Origin: an uncultured Opitutaceae bacterium
GTDB taxonomy: Bacteria > Verrucomicrobiota > Verrucomicrobiia > Opitutales > Opitutaceae
Direction of reading: 5' to 3'
DNA length: 58,105 bases
Assembly: GCA_937889545.1 (NCBI GenBank)
Contig: CALAOT010000009.1
Coordinates: forward strand, 1-58,105
Translations under genes and position numbers: made by a program
Part shown: one piece after another, positions 1 through 10,636 of the stretch
Layout: each line of letters starts with the position of its first letter
Position numbering within the stretch: position 1 is the first letter of the stretch
Notes under the pieces: generated by a model
What the model was told of the DNA's origin: nothing
Databases searched by the model: none
Seen by the model: only the letters and a program-made list of their open reading frames with translations

Positions 1-118
1 CCGGCGCCTCATCCCGGCCCTGAACGGCCGCGTTTTCGCGCCGTCCCGTGATAATGGGCGCCGAATATGTTGAAAGCAAACCCATTGGCGTCCACGGTGA
101 CGGTTTACACCTCCACGA

Positions 119-1795
119 ATGCGCCTCGGCCTTGCACAGATCAATACAACCGTCGGGGACCTCGCCGGCAACCGCCAGCGCATTCTCGGCGCCTATGCCG
201 CGCTTGTGGAACGCGGCGCCCAGCTGGTCGTCTTCCCCGAGCTCGCAACCTGCGGCTATCCCCCGCGCGACCTGTTGTTCAAGCGCCACTTTGTTCCGGA
301 CGTGGAGGAGTCGCTCAGGGCCGTTGCAGCGGCCGTGGGCGAGGTCCCGGCGCTCGTGGGCACCGTCGAGGCGAACGCGGGCGGGTCGGGACGCCCGTTC
401 TACAACGCTGCCGCATTCTGCCACCGCGGAAGGGTCGCCTCGGTGGCGCGCAAGTGCCTGCTCCCCACATACGATGTCTTCGACGAGGACCGGTACTTCG
501 AGCCCGCCGCCCAGCCCACGGTCATATCCCACGCCGGCACCCGCATCGGCGTCACGATCTGCGAAGACATCTGGGCCCACCCGGTGGTCAGCACGCGCCG
601 GCTGTATAGCGGCCTCGATCCCGTAAGGCAGCTGGCCGCCTTGAGGTGCGACCTCGTGGTCAACCTGTCGGCCAGCCCATGGAACCACGGCAAGGGCGGC
701 GTCAGGCAGACCCTGGTCACCGACGCCGCGCGGTCGATCGGCTGCACGGTGGCCTACGTGAACGCCGTCGGCGGCAACGACGAGCTGATATTCGACGGTC
801 GGTCGCTCGTGAGCGACTCCGGAGGCCGCGTCCAGACCGGCATGGCGGCGTTCGCCGAGGAGCTCATGGTGGTGGAGACCGGCGCGGCCAGGGGCGCGGC
901 CCCGACCGTGCTCTCGCCGACCTTCGAGCAGCCCGAGATGGCGGACATCCTCGCAGCCCTGACGCTCGGGCTCCGGGACTACGCGCACAAGTGCGGGTTC
1001 CGCACCGGGCTCGTCGCGCTCTCGGGCGGGATCGACTCGGCCGTCGTCGGGGCGATCGCCGCGGCGGCCTTCGCGCCGGAGAACGTGATAGGCGTCTCCC
1101 TTCCCTCGCTGATCTCATCCCAGCATTCGCGCGACGACGCGCAGAGGCTCGCGAAGAACCTTGGGATCCGTTTCGAGACGATCGGGATCGCGGAGATCGT
1201 GGCCTCCTGCGAGGCCGCGCTGGCCCCGATCTTCGCCGGCAAGCCGCGCGACGTCACCGAGGAGAACGTCCAGGCAAGGGTGCGCGGAGTCGTCATGATG
1301 GCGATCTCGAACAAGTTTGGCGCCCTGCTTCTGACGACCGGGAACAAGAGCGAGATGGCGGTGGGCTACTGCACGCTCTACGGCGACATGTGCGGCGGCC
1401 TCGCCGTGATTTCCGACGTCTTCAAGACCCAGGTCTATGCGCTCGCACACTGGATAAACGCGGACGCGAGGCGCGCTGGCCGCACGGGCCCGATCCCGCA
1501 GTCGAGCATCGACAAGCTCCCGAGCGCCGAGCTCCGCCCAAACCAAACGGACCAGGACAGCCTGCCCCCCTACGACGTGCTCGACGCCCTGCTCAAGGGA
1601 TACGTGGAGGAGGGGCTGTCCCGCCGCGACCTCGTGGCCCAGGGATTCCCCGAGGCGACCGTGAGCGACGTAATCCGGAAGGTCGACCTGAACGAGTACA
1701 AGCGGAAGCAGGCGGCGCCGGGGCTGAAGATAACGCCGCTCGCGTTCGGTGTCGGGCGCCGGATACCCATCGTGCAGAAGTACGTGAGCCAATGA
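119..1795 (+). CDS. nadE: Glutamine-dependent NAD+ synthetase
   Basis: A 558-residue two-domain enzyme that makes NAD+ from deamido-NAD+, ATP and glutamine in the cytosol. The N-terminal nitrilase-type glutaminase carries the Glu-Lys-Cys triad (E41 in [11 protein letters not shown]112, C148 in ICEDIWA). The C-terminal synthetase has the ATP-pyrophosphatase loop SGGIDS at residues 302-307. Length fits the family. The ATG at 119 begins directly with the nitrilase strand MRLGLAQI, so this start is preferred. The stop overlaps the hemL start (ATGA), indicating translational coupling. The 118 bases before it hold no gene I can support. Confidence 0.95.
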   Translation: MRLGLAQINTTVGDLAGNRQRILGAYAALVERGAQLVVFPELATCGYPPRDLLFKRHFVPDVEESLRAVAAAVGEVPALVGTVEANAGGSGRPFYNAAAFCHRGRVASVARKCLLPTYDVFDEDRYFEPAAQPTVISHAGTRIGVTICEDIWAHPVVSTRRLYSGLDPVRQLAALRCDLVVNLSASPWNHGKGGVRQTLVTDAARSIGCTVAYVNAVGGNDELIFDGRSLVSDSGGRVQTGMAAFAEELMVVETGAARGAAPTVLSPTFEQPEMADILAALTLGLRDYAHKCGFRTGLVALSGGIDSAVVGAIAAAAFAPENVIGVSLPSLISSQHSRDDAQRLAKNLGIRFETIGIAEIVASCEAALAPIFAGKPRDVTEENVQARVRGVVMMAISNKFGALLLTTGNKSEMAVGYCTLYGDMCGGLAVISDVFKTQVYALAHWINADARRAGRTGPIPQSSIDKLPSAELRPNQTDQDSLPPYDVLDALLKGYVEEGLSRRDLVAQGFPEATVSDVIRKVDLNEYKRKQAAPGLKITPLAFGVGRRIPIVQKYVSQ

Positions 1796-3069
1796 GCGCC
1801 TCCGACGAACTGTTCGCCCGGGCGCTGAAGCGCATCCCCGGGGGGGTGAACTCCCCGGTGCGCGCGTTCCGGTCGGTCGGAGGCACCCCCTTCTTCACCA
1901 AGGCGGCGCGCGGCGCGACGCTCATCACGGCCGAAGGCCGCGAGCTGATCGACTTCGTGTGCACGTGGGGGCCCGCGATCCACGGCCACAATCACCCCCG
2001 GATCAAGGAGGCGATCGCCGCGGCGCTCGAGGAAGGCACGAGCTTCGGGACGCCCAACCCGTACGAGGTGCGGATGGCGGAGCTTATACACGACTTCGTG
2101 CCCTCGATAGGGAAGGTCCGGATGTGCAACAGCGGCACCGAGGCGACCATGTCGGCGATCCGGCTGGCCCGTGGATTCACGAAACGCGACAAGATCATCA
2201 AGTTCTCCGGCTGCTACCATGGGCATTCGGATTCGGTGCTCATCAAGGCCGGGTCGGGAGCGATGACCCACGGCCACCCGGACAGCGCGGGCATCCCGGA
2301 GGCGTTTGCACGGGAGACCGTCGTGCTGCCCTTCAACGACGCCGCGGCCGTAGACGCCGCGTTTGCGGCGAATCCCGGCGGGATCGCCGCGGTGATCGTC
2401 GAGCCCTACCCCGCCAATGTGGGCCTCATCCTGCCCGCGCCCGGGTTCCTCGCCCATCTGAGGAGGTCTTGCTCGAGCAACGGCGCCCTCCTGATCTTCG
2501 ACGAGGTGATGACCGGCTTTCGCCTGGCGAAGGGCGGAGTCCAGGAGATCGAGAAGATCGCCCCGGACCTGACGGCTCTCGGGAAGATCATCGGCGGCGG
2601 GCTTCCCGTGGGAGCCTTCGGCGGCCGGGGCGAGATCATGGATCAGATCGCGCCGCTGGGGCCCGTCTACCAGGCCGGCACACTCAGCGGGAACCCGCTC
2701 GCCATGGCCGCGGGGATCGCGGCCCTGGAACTCCTCGATGAGACACTTCCCTACGAGCGCCTCGACGCTCTGGGACGGCAGGTGCGCGGGGCGCTTTCCG
2801 GCGCGTGCCGAGCGAAGGGGCTGGATGCCCAGGTGCCCCAGGTGGGATCGATGTTCTGCATTTTCTTCACCTCCGCCCCCGTGCGCGACTACGCGAGCGC
2901 GTTGACGGGCGACGCAAAGCTGTTCGCGCGCTTTTTCCACGGCTGCCTCGACGAGGGGGTCTACCTGCCTCCCAGCGCCTACGAGACCGCGTTCATCAGC
3001 ACGGCTCACGAGGGTGCCGCGATAGACCGGGCATGCGAAGTGATGGAATCGGCCATACGCCGCCTCTGA
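1792..3069 (+). CDS. hemL: Glutamate-1-semialdehyde 2,1-aminomutase
   Basis: A PLP enzyme of 425 residues that converts glutamate-1-semialdehyde to 5-aminolevulinate in C5-pathway haem synthesis. Visible signatures are [10 protein letters not shown] near the N-terminus, [26 protein letters not shown], and the PLP lysine K265 in [15 protein letters not shown]. Length matches the usual ~427 residues. The frame is open much further upstream, but the ATG at 1792, overlapping the nadE stop by four bases, gives the family N-terminus. It is the second gene of a nadE-hemL pair. Confidence 0.95.
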   Translation: MSASDELFARALKRIPGGVNSPVRAFRSVGGTPFFTKAARGATLITAEGRELIDFVCTWGPAIHGHNHPRIKEAIAAALEEGTSFGTPNPYEVRMAELIHDFVPSIGKVRMCNSGTEATMSAIRLARGFTKRDKIIKFSGCYHGHSDSVLIKAGSGAMTHGHPDSAGIPEAFARETVVLPFNDAAAVDAAFAANPGGIAAVIVEPYPANVGLILPAPGFLAHLRRSCSSNGALLIFDEVMTGFRLAKGGVQEIEKIAPDLTALGKIIGGGLPVGAFGGRGEIMDQIAPLGPVYQAGTLSGNPLAMAAGIAALELLDETLPYERLDALGRQVRGALSGACRAKGLDAQVPQVGSMFCIFFTSAPVRDYASALTGDAKLFARFFHGCLDEGVYLPPSAYETAFISTAHEGAAIDRACEVMESAIRRL

Positions 3070-3115
3070 ATTTTCGCAAAGGATCCTTGGACCACGCAGA
3101 TTCGGAAACCTCACG

Positions 3116-4897
3116 ATGGGCCGCACGCTCCTGACAATCCTCCTGCTCGCGTCCGCCGCCTGCCGTCTAGGGGCCCAGCCCGCCCAGGGGGAGTCTCTCC
3201 CCCTGGCAGACATCAAGGCCGGGCAGCGGGGGGAGGTGTGGACCGTTTTCCAGGGAACGAAGCCGGAGCCGTTCGCCGTCGAGGTGGCTGGGATAATCCA
3301 AAACTCCCTGGGGCCGGGCAAGTCGATGATCCTTTGCAGGCTCACGGACCCCCGTGTCCAGAACATGGGCGCCGTTGCCGGAATGAGCGGCAGCCCGCTC
3401 TACATCGACGGCAGGTTCGCAGGGGCGATGAGCTACCAGATCCAGCGGTTCGAGACCGTCCGCTACGCGGGCTTCACGCCGGCCGCGGACATGACCGAGG
3501 TAGCGGACCGCGTTGGAGCAAGGACCCCCGCCGCCCCCCAGGAGGCGGCGCCCCTAGACAGTACGCCGCCGCCAGATTCCGCCCGCGACTCCGACTCGGC
3601 GTTCAGGGCAATGAACCCTGTTTTTGCGCTCGGCGGAGTCTCCCCGCGGGTCGCGTCCATTATGGCTCCCCATTTTGCGGCCCTGGGGATCGGGGTCATC
3701 GCGCTCGGGGGAAGCAGCCAGGGACGCCAGAATGCCGGCGCGCAGGCGCAGCCCGCGGCGGCGGTTCCCGCGCTTCAGCCCGGCGACGCAATCTCCGTGG
3801 CCCTGGCGACGGGCGACATCTCGCTGGCTGGCACGGGCACGGTGTCCCAAGTCGACGGCAACCGGGTCGTCGCATTCGGCCATCCCATGCTCGGGCTGGG
3901 AGACGTCCAGCTTCCCATGTGCTCCGCCGAGGTGGTCGCGATCCTGCCGTCCAACCTCGAGTCGGTCAAAGTGGCAAACGTGGGGCCTGTGATCGGGTGC
4001 ATCAGCGAGGACCGGCTGTCCGGCGTCTCCGGCCTCTTGGGCGCAGGGCCCGAGATGACCGAGGTCGAGGTCGTCGCCGGCTGCGGCGCGGCGCCGCGAA
4101 CCATCCGCTTCCAGGTCGTCCGCGACAGGCGGATCGCCCCCTTGATCATGCTCACGGCCATCGTCGAGTCCGTTTTCGGGTCAAACGACAGCGAGCCCGG
4201 GGAGGGTTTCCGAATCGTGAGCACCGTGACCTTCTCCCCCACGCAGCAGCTGTCGAGGGAGTCGGTCTACGCCGGCCAGCAGGGTTTCGTGTCGGGCGTT
4301 TTCGACTTCCTGTCGGGGCTCTCCGCCGAGCTGCAAAACCCGTTTGAGAAGGCGCTGCCGCGGAAGGTCGAATTCCGCGTGGAGCGGCTCGAAGCCAACC
4401 CGTCGGTCACGGTCGAGCGGTTCCAGCTGTCGCGCTCGGCCGTGCGCGCTGGGGAAACGTTCCAGGCAACGCTTGGCTGGAGGAACTTCCAGGGCGCCGA
4501 GGGAAGCTGCACGATCGACATCCCCGTCGACCCGTCCTGGGCCGGCAAGACCCTCGAGGTCGTCGTCGCCCCCGGGCGCGTGCTGGACGAACTCACCGGC
4601 CACGGGCACATGTTCCGTCCGGGACAGCTCCGCAGCTTCGACGCCTACCTCGGAGCGATGCGGGATAACCGCCCGGAGGACGGGCTCTGCATCGCGGTCG
4701 TGGAGAAGTCGGCTCTCTTCTTCGACCAGGCGGTCGCGACACCGGATGCGCCGGCCTCGATCGAGCGTATCGCGGGGGCCGCGGACTCGGCCCGCTACCA
4801 AAGGCGCGACGCGCTTGTCCCCCTCTGGGAGACCCACGTGATCCCCGGCAAGGTCTCCTTCACGGATCTTCACCGGACGTTGCGCGTCGTCGAGTAA
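3116..4897 (+). CDS. Exported SpoIVB-type (S55) peptidase-domain protein
   Basis: A 593-residue protein with an N-terminal signal peptide (LLTILLLASAACRLGAQ). Residues about 85-110 hold GMSGSPLYIDG, the serine motif of the SpoIVB/S55 peptidase family, with serines at 91 and 93. A second motif, VVAFGHPMLGLGDVQLP around 250, resembles the domain's histidine-containing part. The C-terminal 200 residues are beta-rich and not recognised. In non-sporulating bacteria such proteins are exported and their substrates unknown, so peptidase activity is inferred from the motif only. A second exported protein follows 21 bases downstream and may be co-transcribed. Confidence 0.7.
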   Translation: MGRTLLTILLLASAACRLGAQPAQGESLPLADIKAGQRGEVWTVFQGTKPEPFAVEVAGIIQNSLGPGKSMILCRLTDPRVQNMGAVAGMSGSPLYIDGRFAGAMSYQIQRFETVRYAGFTPAADMTEVADRVGARTPAAPQEAAPLDSTPPPDSARDSDSAFRAMNPVFALGGVSPRVASIMAPHFAALGIGVIALGGSSQGRQNAGAQAQPAAAVPALQPGDAISVALATGDISLAGTGTVSQVDGNRVVAFGHPMLGLGDVQLPMCSAEVVAILPSNLESVKVANVGPVIGCISEDRLSGVSGLLGAGPEMTEVEVVAGCGAAPRTIRFQVVRDRRIAPLIMLTAIVESVFGSNDSEPGEGFRIVSTVTFSPTQQLSRESVYAGQQGFVSGVFDFLSGLSAELQNPFEKALPRKVEFRVERLEANPSVTVERFQLSRSAVRAGETFQATLGWRNFQGAEGSCTIDIPVDPSWAGKTLEVVVAPGRVLDELTGHGHMFRPGQLRSFDAYLGAMRDNRPEDGLCIAVVEKSALFFDQAVATPDAPASIERIAGAADSARYQRRDALVPLWETHVIPGKVSFTDLHRTLRVVE

Positions 4898-4918
4898 CCC
4901 GGTGCCCAAGCCCCATCC

Positions 4919-7264
4919 ATGCCCACCCAGACAATTCCCAGCCACCGTCTCATCCCGCTCGCCCTGATCCTCGCGGCGGCGTGCGGCCTTAGGGCGGATC
5001 CACTTTCAAAGAGGACCGAGATCGACTTCTACCGCGACGTCCTTAGCCGCGACATGCGCGGACTGGCGACCCGTTCCGACGGCCGCCTTGTCGCCGGGCC
5101 CGTCCTCACCGACCTGAAGGGCGGCGCCGCCAGCGACCTGCTCTGGTGCCTCGAACCGGCCCCTGGCGGAAAGTGGCTCGTGGGCGGGGGCCCGGGAGGC
5201 AGGATCCTCGAGGTCTCCGCTGACCTGGCCGCCGGAACCTGCTCGGCGAAGGAGCTTGCGAAGACCGGAGAAGCCCAGGTTTACGCGCTCAAGCCACTTC
5301 CGGACGGGTCCATCCTTGCCGGCACGTCGCCCAACGGCGGGCTCTATCTGATCCGCGGCGGCAAGATCGCAGCCCGGACGGGCCTTCCCGCCGACTCGAT
5401 CTTCGATTTCGTCCTCCTGGAGGACGGCAAATCCGCCCTGGCTGCGACAGGCAACCCGGGGCGCATCTACCGGATCGACATCGCTAATTTCGCGGCAGCC
5501 GGCGTGTCGCCGGACCGGTTTGCCGACGCCAAGGCGCTCGCCGCCAGGGGCGTCGCCCTGTTTGGGGAGGTCAGCGACCGGAACCTGCGCCGCATTGCGC
5601 GGCTTGCCGACGGCCGGATCGCCGCGGGCTCGGCGCCCAAGGGCAACATCTACCTTTTCGGGCCCGACGGCGGCTCCCCCTTCATCGCCCAGGAGAACCA
5701 CGACGCCGAGGTGACTGATCTGCTTCCGGATCCGAAGGGGGGATATTTCGCAGCGATTGTCTTCTCGGGCGGCGAGATACACCCGGTCTCCTCAAGCATC
5801 CAGATCACCCCCCCCTCCGAGCCCAGCCTCGGCGTCGCCGTGGGCGCGCCCACGCCCAACCCGAACCCCGGCCCGACGCCCATGCCGAAGGACGCAGCGG
5901 CCAAGCCGAAGGAGAGCTCGGCCGAGACCGCCATCTCTCCCGCCCCGGCCGAGAAATTCCAGGGACGAAGCTCGCTCCAAAGGTTCTCCGTCAACGGGTT
6001 TCCCGAGATGCTCGCCTCGCGCTCCGGCGTCGCGTTCTACCGCATCTGCCGGATGGGCGACCTTCTTGTCATATCCGGCGGGGAACAGGGCGAGATGTCC
6101 GGATACGACCTCGTGAACCGGCTTTCGCTGACGTTTGCGGGCAGCGCCTCCTCGCAGGTGAACGCCCTGGAGCCCGTCCCGGGCTCCCCGGGCAGGTTCT
6201 TCGCGATACGCAACAACGCGCCCGGGTTTGCACTCCTGGATTTCAACGCATCGATGCCGCGGACGGCCGAGACGGAGCGCGTCGACCTGGGCTCGCAGGC
6301 CCGCCTTGGCGCCCTGAGGTTCAACCGGGTGCGCGACCTCGACGCGGCGCAGCTTTCGATTTCCATCCGCACGACAAACGGGGCGGTCGAAACGGACGGA
6401 TGGAGCCCGTGGATCCCCATGGCAAACGCCGACGGCTGGAGGGCCGAGGCCCCGAATGGCCGCTATGTCGAGCTGAAGCTTGCAGTGTCCGCCGAGTCCA
6501 AGCCGACGCTCGAGCTCGACAAGGCGACGATCTATTTTCTTCCGCAGAACCACCGCCCGCAACTCCAGGAATTCAGGATGTTGTCGGCGAACTTCGAGAT
6601 CGTGGTGCCCCCGGAGATGGCGCCTCCGGTCGTCACGACCGTCGGCCAGCTCATCCAGTCGGCGGAGCGCGAGGGCGAGCGCAGGAAGTCCGGCTTCCTG
6701 GGAAGCCAGATCGTCGCGTCGCCCGGCACGCGCGTGGCCTTCTGGACCGTGAACGATCCCGACGGCGACAACCTGGTGTACACGTTCTCGATTCGCCGCG
6801 ACGGGGACCCCGCATGGACGGACATAGCGGTGGACAGCAAGGACTCCTATGTTCAGTTCGACACGCTCCATCTCCAGGAAGGCACGTGGTTCACCCGCCT
6901 CGTGGCGAAGGAGGCCGCGCCGCGGCCCGAGGCCGAGCGCCTGTCGGTCACGTTCGAGACGGACGACCTGGTCGTGGACCACACACCCCCCGTGATCGAG
7001 GAGGCGTCCGTTCGGCGCGAGGCCGGCAAGGTGTTCGTCACGATCCGGGGGCGGGACGCGCTCTCGCTTCTCGACAGCGCCGAGTTCGATTTCAACAACG
7101 GCGTGCGGGAGACGGTGGAGCAGCCCGCAGACGGAATCCTCGACGGAAGAGAGGAGACCTTCGTCCTCGAGCTCCCGCTCGACCGGCTGGCGGGGGCGAC
7201 CTCCGTCGAGGTTACCCTCTATGACTCGGCGGGCAACGGGGCGACCCGCCGGCTAAGCCTCTGA
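4919..7264 (+). CDS. Large exported beta-propeller-like protein
   Basis: A 781-residue protein with a signal peptide (LIPLALILAAACGLRA; the Ala-Ala-Cys could be a lipobox). Residues about 60-270 contain repeated blade-like segments (WLVGGGPGGRILEV, ILAGTSPNGGLYLI, AAGSAPKGNIYLF) typical of a propeller. A Pro/Lys-rich linker follows around 300-340. The C-terminal part has two Ig-like stretches, one with DPDGDNLVYTFSIRRDGDPAW and one beginning VDHTPPVIEEASV. No enzymatic motif is visible. It probably forms a cell-surface pair with the S55 protein just upstream, but no function can be assigned. Confidence 0.6.
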   Translation: MPTQTIPSHRLIPLALILAAACGLRADPLSKRTEIDFYRDVLSRDMRGLATRSDGRLVAGPVLTDLKGGAASDLLWCLEPAPGGKWLVGGGPGGRILEVSADLAAGTCSAKELAKTGEAQVYALKPLPDGSILAGTSPNGGLYLIRGGKIAARTGLPADSIFDFVLLEDGKSALAATGNPGRIYRIDIANFAAAGVSPDRFADAKALAARGVALFGEVSDRNLRRIARLADGRIAAGSAPKGNIYLFGPDGGSPFIAQENHDAEVTDLLPDPKGGYFAAIVFSGGEIHPVSSSIQITPPSEPSLGVAVGAPTPNPNPGPTPMPKDAAAKPKESSAETAISPAPAEKFQGRSSLQRFSVNGFPEMLASRSGVAFYRICRMGDLLVISGGEQGEMSGYDLVNRLSLTFAGSASSQVNALEPVPGSPGRFFAIRNNAPGFALLDFNASMPRTAETERVDLGSQARLGALRFNRVRDLDAAQLSISIRTTNGAVETDGWSPWIPMANADGWRAEAPNGRYVELKLAVSAESKPTLELDKATIYFLPQNHRPQLQEFRMLSANFEIVVPPEMAPPVVTTVGQLIQSAEREGERRKSGFLGSQIVASPGTRVAFWTVNDPDGDNLVYTFSIRRDGDPAWTDIAVDSKDSYVQFDTLHLQEGTWFTRLVAKEAAPRPEAERLSVTFETDDLVVDHTPPVIEEASVRREAGKVFVTIRGRDALSLLDSAEFDFNNGVRETVEQPADGILDGREETFVLELPLDRLAGATSVEVTLYDSAGNGATRRLSL

Positions 7265-7280
7265 CAGGCGCCCGCCGCCG

Positions 7281-8231
7281 TCAGGCCCTTGGGTGGGCCC
7301 GGTCGTAGACCTCCTTGAGGCGCGCGATGCTCACGTGGGTGTAGATCTGCGTGGTCGCAAGCTGCGCGTGCCCGAGGAGCTCCTGGACGATACGAAGGTC
7401 CGCCCCGGCGTTGAGCAGGTGGGTTGCGAACGAGTGCCGCAGCTTGTGGGGTGTGAGATCGAGCGGCAGCCCGGCCAGTGCGAGGTGCCGCTTGAGCATG
7501 AGCTGGACGGAGCGGACAGTCATCCGGCCGCCGCCCGCGCTGCACAGCACCGGGTCCGATGGCCTGGCCCCGGGGGTGAATTCATCCCTGAATCTCTCGA
7601 GTACGGCGCACGCCACCCTGCCGAGCGGGCAGACGCGCTGCTTGCGCCCCTTTCCCGTCACCCTCGCGACGCCCTCCCGGAGCTCGACCCCCCCGTGATT
7701 GAGCCCGACCAGCTCGCTGACGCGTAGGCCCGCCCCGTAGAGCAGCTCCATAGCAAGCCTGTCCCTCCAGGCCGTGAATGGATCGCAGCCTCCGCCTTCA
7801 AGCAGTCGCTGGGGGCTCGAAAGCAGCGCCCTGACCTGATCCTCCGTGAGGAACTGCGGCAGGCGCCTTTCGAGCTTGGGGAGCGGAGCCCCGGAAAATG
7901 GGTTTCGCTTCAGGCGGCCCCTCACCATCCAGAACCGGCAGAGCGCCCTGAGCCCCGACACGTGGTTGTGGAGCGTGCGGCGTCCGTAGCGGCGCTGCGC
8001 CTCGATCACGAAATCGCGAATCTCGCGGGTCCCGAGGGCGCCGATCCCCTTGGCCCAGAGCCCGGAGGACAGCAGCCACCGGTAGAAGTCGTCGAAAGCC
8101 GCGCGGTAGTTGCGCACCGTGTAGGGCGAGTACCTGCGCTCGTGCGCCAGGTGGTCGCCGAACGGCGTCCACCATGAGCCGACGACGCTCTCAGGCGGTG
8201 GCCGCGGCTTCTTGGACGCGTCGCTCGACAT
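7281..8231 (-). CDS. xerC: Tyrosine recombinase, XerC/XerD type
   Basis: A 316-residue site-specific recombinase. An N-terminal SAM-like core-binding domain spans about 20-115. The catalytic residues of the family are visible: R170 ([10 protein letters not shown]), H262 and R265 (PHKLRHSF), H288 (LLGHAQL) and nucleophile Y297 (QIYTHV). This is the normal Xer length, so chromosome-dimer resolution is the likely role. C versus D cannot be decided by eye. The start used overlaps the mazG 3' end by 41 bases, so a slightly later start is possible. It lies 15 kb from the ffh array and nothing ties it to that array. Confidence 0.85.
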   Translation of the reverse strand: MSSDASKKPRPPPESVVGSWWTPFGDHLAHERRYSPYTVRNYRAAFDDFYRWLLSSGLWAKGIGALGTREIRDFVIEAQRRYGRRTLHNHVSGLRALCRFWMVRGRLKRNPFSGAPLPKLERRLPQFLTEDQVRALLSSPQRLLEGGGCDPFTAWRDRLAMELLYGAGLRVSELVGLNHGGVELREGVARVTGKGRKQRVCPLGRVACAVLERFRDEFTPGARPSDPVLCSAGGGRMTVRSVQLMLKRHLALAGLPLDLTPHKLRHSFATHLLNAGADLRIVQELLGHAQLATTQIYTHVSIARLKEVYDRAHPRA

Positions 8232-8868
8232 GTCGCATCAGCCCGTCCGCATGCCTTCGCAGGGAGCCCTCAGGATCCAGGTCGCGGGCCTGCGCGGCCG
8301 CCGCGATCTCGAACAGCATCCTGCCGAGCGTCTCCGGGTCGAGCTCGGCAGCAAGCCGCGCCACGCGCCCCGTGTCGACGCCCGAATCGGCCGCGAGCCC
8401 CTTCTTGCCCACCTGCTTCCAGACGGACTCGGCGTACATAAGGGCGGGGAGGCGCGGCGGAAGGTCCTTGAACATGGGCGGCCCGGAGGGTCCCCGCACC
8501 CGCTTTTCTCCGGTCTTGATCTGCTCCCACTGGGTCAGGACCTGCTCGGAGGTATCGAGCTTCTTGCCGCCGAAGACGTGCGGGTGGCGGCGGATCAGCT
8601 TGTCGTTCACCTCGCGCGCGACCTCCTCGAGGTCAAAGTGTCCCGCCTCCTGCGCAAGTTGTGCGTGGAATATCACCTGGATGAGGACATCGCCGAGCTC
8701 CTCGCGCATGTGCGGCAGGTCGAGCCGGTCGATCGTGTCAAGCAGCTCGCTGCACTCGTCGATGAGGCAGCGGGCGAGGCTCTGGTGAGTCTGCTCCTGG
8801 TCCCATGGGCATCCGTCGCGGCCCCGCAGGCGCGCGATGGTGTGCCGCAGTTCGTCGATTGCGCTCAT
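8191..8868 (-). CDS. mazG: MazG-type nucleoside triphosphate pyrophosphohydrolase
   Basis: A 225-residue protein that hydrolyses non-canonical NTPs to NMP plus pyrophosphate. It begins [16 protein letters not shown], followed by [14 protein letters not shown], the metal-binding helix [11 protein letters not shown] and [15 protein letters not shown], all classic MazG features. The frame stays open upstream to 9126, but the start at 8868 gives the family N-terminus. It is divergent from trpC with 76 bases between starts, and its 3' end overlaps xerC. Confidence 0.92.
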   Translation of the reverse strand: MSAIDELRHTIARLRGRDGCPWDQEQTHQSLARCLIDECSELLDTIDRLDLPHMREELGDVLIQVIFHAQLAQEAGHFDLEEVAREVNDKLIRRHPHVFGGKKLDTSEQVLTQWEQIKTGEKRVRGPSGPPMFKDLPPRLPALMYAESVWKQVGKKGLAADSGVDTGRVARLAAELDPETLGRMLFEIAAAAQARDLDPEGSLRRHADGLMRHVERRVQEAAATA

Positions 8869-8944
8869 GGACGAAGGATGGGCTCCTTTGGCGGGCCCTG
8901 ACAAGGATTCTGGTCTGGTTTTCGCGCGCAGGGTGTGCTTCGTG

Positions 8945-9751
8945 ATGGGCGTGCCAGACAAGCTGACCGAGATCCTGGAGTGGAAGCGAAGGGAGATTGC
9001 GCCCCTGATGCGGGCCGTGTCCGAGCGCGAGCTCCTGCGGCTCGACGCGTCCATCCCCAAGCCCCTCCCCTTCATCCCCGCCCTGCGCAGGGATGACGGC
9101 AGACTCGCCGTGATCGGCGAGATCAAGCGCCGCTCCCCCTCCGCAGGCGAGATCGCGGCGGACGCCTCGGCGGTGGACCGGGCGCGCGTTTACCAGGCCG
9201 CCGGAGCGGATGCGCTCTCCGTCCTCACCGACGGGAAATTCTTCGGGGGATCGCTCGAGGACCTGCGCCTGGTCGCGGCCCAGATGCGCGGGTCCCCTCC
9301 CGGCCTGCCCTGCCTGCGCAAGGACTTCATGGTGCATCCGGTGCAGGTGATCGAGGCGCGGGAGTCGGGGGCTAGCGCCATATTGATAATCGTCAGGGCC
9401 CTGGACGACAATGAGATCCGCATTCTCCATGGCGCCGCACGCGCTGCCGGTCTCGCAGCGCTGTTCGAGGTGCATTCCGAGCACGAGGTCGAGCGGGCCG
9501 TATCTCACGGAGCCGAGGCCATCGGCGTGAACAACCGCGACCTGTCCGTCTTCAAGACCGATCTGGCGTTGAGCGAGCGTCTGATCCCGAGGTTTCCGGC
9601 CGGGGTCGTCGCAGTCAGCGAAAGCGGGATCAACTCGGGCGCCGACGCCGCCCGCGTCCGGCGGGCCGGGGCGCATGCCGTGCTTGTGGGGGAGGCCCTC
9701 ATGAGATCGGCCGATCCCTCAGCGTTCGTCGGATCGCTCCACGCCGCCTGA
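8945..9751 (+). CDS. trpC: Indole-3-glycerol-phosphate synthase
   Basis: A 268-residue TIM barrel that closes the indole ring from CdRP in tryptophan synthesis. Motifs seen: IGEIKRRSPSAGEI (catalytic K61), LRKDFMVHPVQVIEAR, GVNNRDLSVFKTD, and VAVSESGI in the phosphate-binding half. The start gives MGVPDKLTEILEWKR, the expected N-terminus; a GTG one codon upstream is an alternative. No other trp gene is present. rsmA follows after a three-base gap, so the two are co-transcribed. Confidence 0.95.
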   Translation: MGVPDKLTEILEWKRREIAPLMRAVSERELLRLDASIPKPLPFIPALRRDDGRLAVIGEIKRRSPSAGEIAADASAVDRARVYQAAGADALSVLTDGKFFGGSLEDLRLVAAQMRGSPPGLPCLRKDFMVHPVQVIEARESGASAILIIVRALDDNEIRILHGAARAAGLAALFEVHSEHEVERAVSHGAEAIGVNNRDLSVFKTDLALSERLIPRFPAGVVAVSESGINSGADAARVRRAGAHAVLVGEALMRSADPSAFVGSLHAA

Positions 9752-9754
9752 GCG

Positions 9755-10597
9755 ATGGCCCTCACGCCCACCGAAACACGCGCTCTGCTCGCGCGCCTCG
9801 GGCACGTGCCCAAGCGGTTCCTTGGACAGAACTTCCTCGTGGACGGAAACATCGTGCGCAAGTCCCTTGAGCTGGCCCGGATCTCCGCCGGCGACACCGC
9901 GGTGGAGGTCGGCCCGGGACTCGGCACGCTCACGGGGGCCCTGCTCGAGGCGGGCGCCGAGGTCTGGGCCATTGAGCGGGACAAGGCGCTCTTCGCTCAT
10001 CTCGCCGCGGACCTTGCGCCGCGCTTTCCCAAGACCCTTCACCTGGCTGAGGGGGACGCCGTCGAGACTCCGCTCGCCGGACTTTCCGCGGAACGGGCGC
10101 CCGGCTGCAAGGTCGTGGCAAACCTTCCCTACGCCATATCGTCCCCCTGGATGGACGCCGTTCTTTCCGGGTCGCTTCCATCGCGGATGGTGCTCATGCT
10201 CCAGCGCGAGGCGGCCGACCGATACACCGCCAGCCCGGGCACCCGCAATTTTGGCGCGATCTCGATATTCCTTCAGGCCGCATACGACACCGCCCCAGGC
10301 CATCGCGTGAGCGCCTCGTGCTTCTACCCGCGGCCGGACGTCGGGTCGACGCTCCTTCACATCGTGAGAAAGGCGGATCCGCATCTTTTTACTCCCGAGA
10401 GCAAGATGTTCATCCGCAGCTGCTTCCAGCAGCGGAGAAAGCAGATGGGCGCCGTGATCAGGGCCCGCCAGCCCGGCCGGGAACCGGAATGGCGGGAACT
10501 TCTCAGATCCGCGGGATTCTCACCCTCTGTACGGGCTGAAGCCATCCCCGTGCCGGTCTGGATCAGGCTCCTGTCCAGATCCACGGGCCCGGCTTGA
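9755..10597 (+). CDS. rsmA: 16S rRNA (adenine1518/1519-N6) dimethyltransferase
   Basis: A 280-residue SAM-dependent enzyme that dimethylates two adjacent adenines in the 3' hairpin of 16S rRNA. Signatures: FLGQNFLVDGNIVRK (22-36), SAM motif EVGPGLGTLTG (51-61) and the catalytic NLPY at 123-126. The C-terminal helical domain (from about 205) carries FQQRRKQMGAVI. It begins three bases after the trpC stop. Length is normal for KsgA/RsmA. Confidence 0.94.
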   Translation: MALTPTETRALLARLGHVPKRFLGQNFLVDGNIVRKSLELARISAGDTAVEVGPGLGTLTGALLEAGAEVWAIERDKALFAHLAADLAPRFPKTLHLAEGDAVETPLAGLSAERAPGCKVVANLPYAISSPWMDAVLSGSLPSRMVLMLQREAADRYTASPGTRNFGAISIFLQAAYDTAPGHRVSASCFYPRPDVGSTLLHIVRKADPHLFTPESKMFIRSCFQQRRKQMGAVIRARQPGREPEWRELLRSAGFSPSVRAEAIPVPVWIRLLSRSTGPA

Positions 10598-10636
10598 AAG
10601 CCTCCGCGCTCCCGGTCAACCTGCCCCAGCCCCAAC

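Noticed and set aside
1570..3366. 598-codon minus-strand open frame across hemL
   Set aside because: Antisense shadow; hemL on the plus strand has all family motifs.
7281..8231. XerC/D-type recombinase as the integrase of the ffh array
   Set aside because: It is a normal-length housekeeping Xer protein 15 kb away among conserved genes. Xer hijacking cannot be excluded, but nothing in the core AGCAGATGC resembles a dif site.
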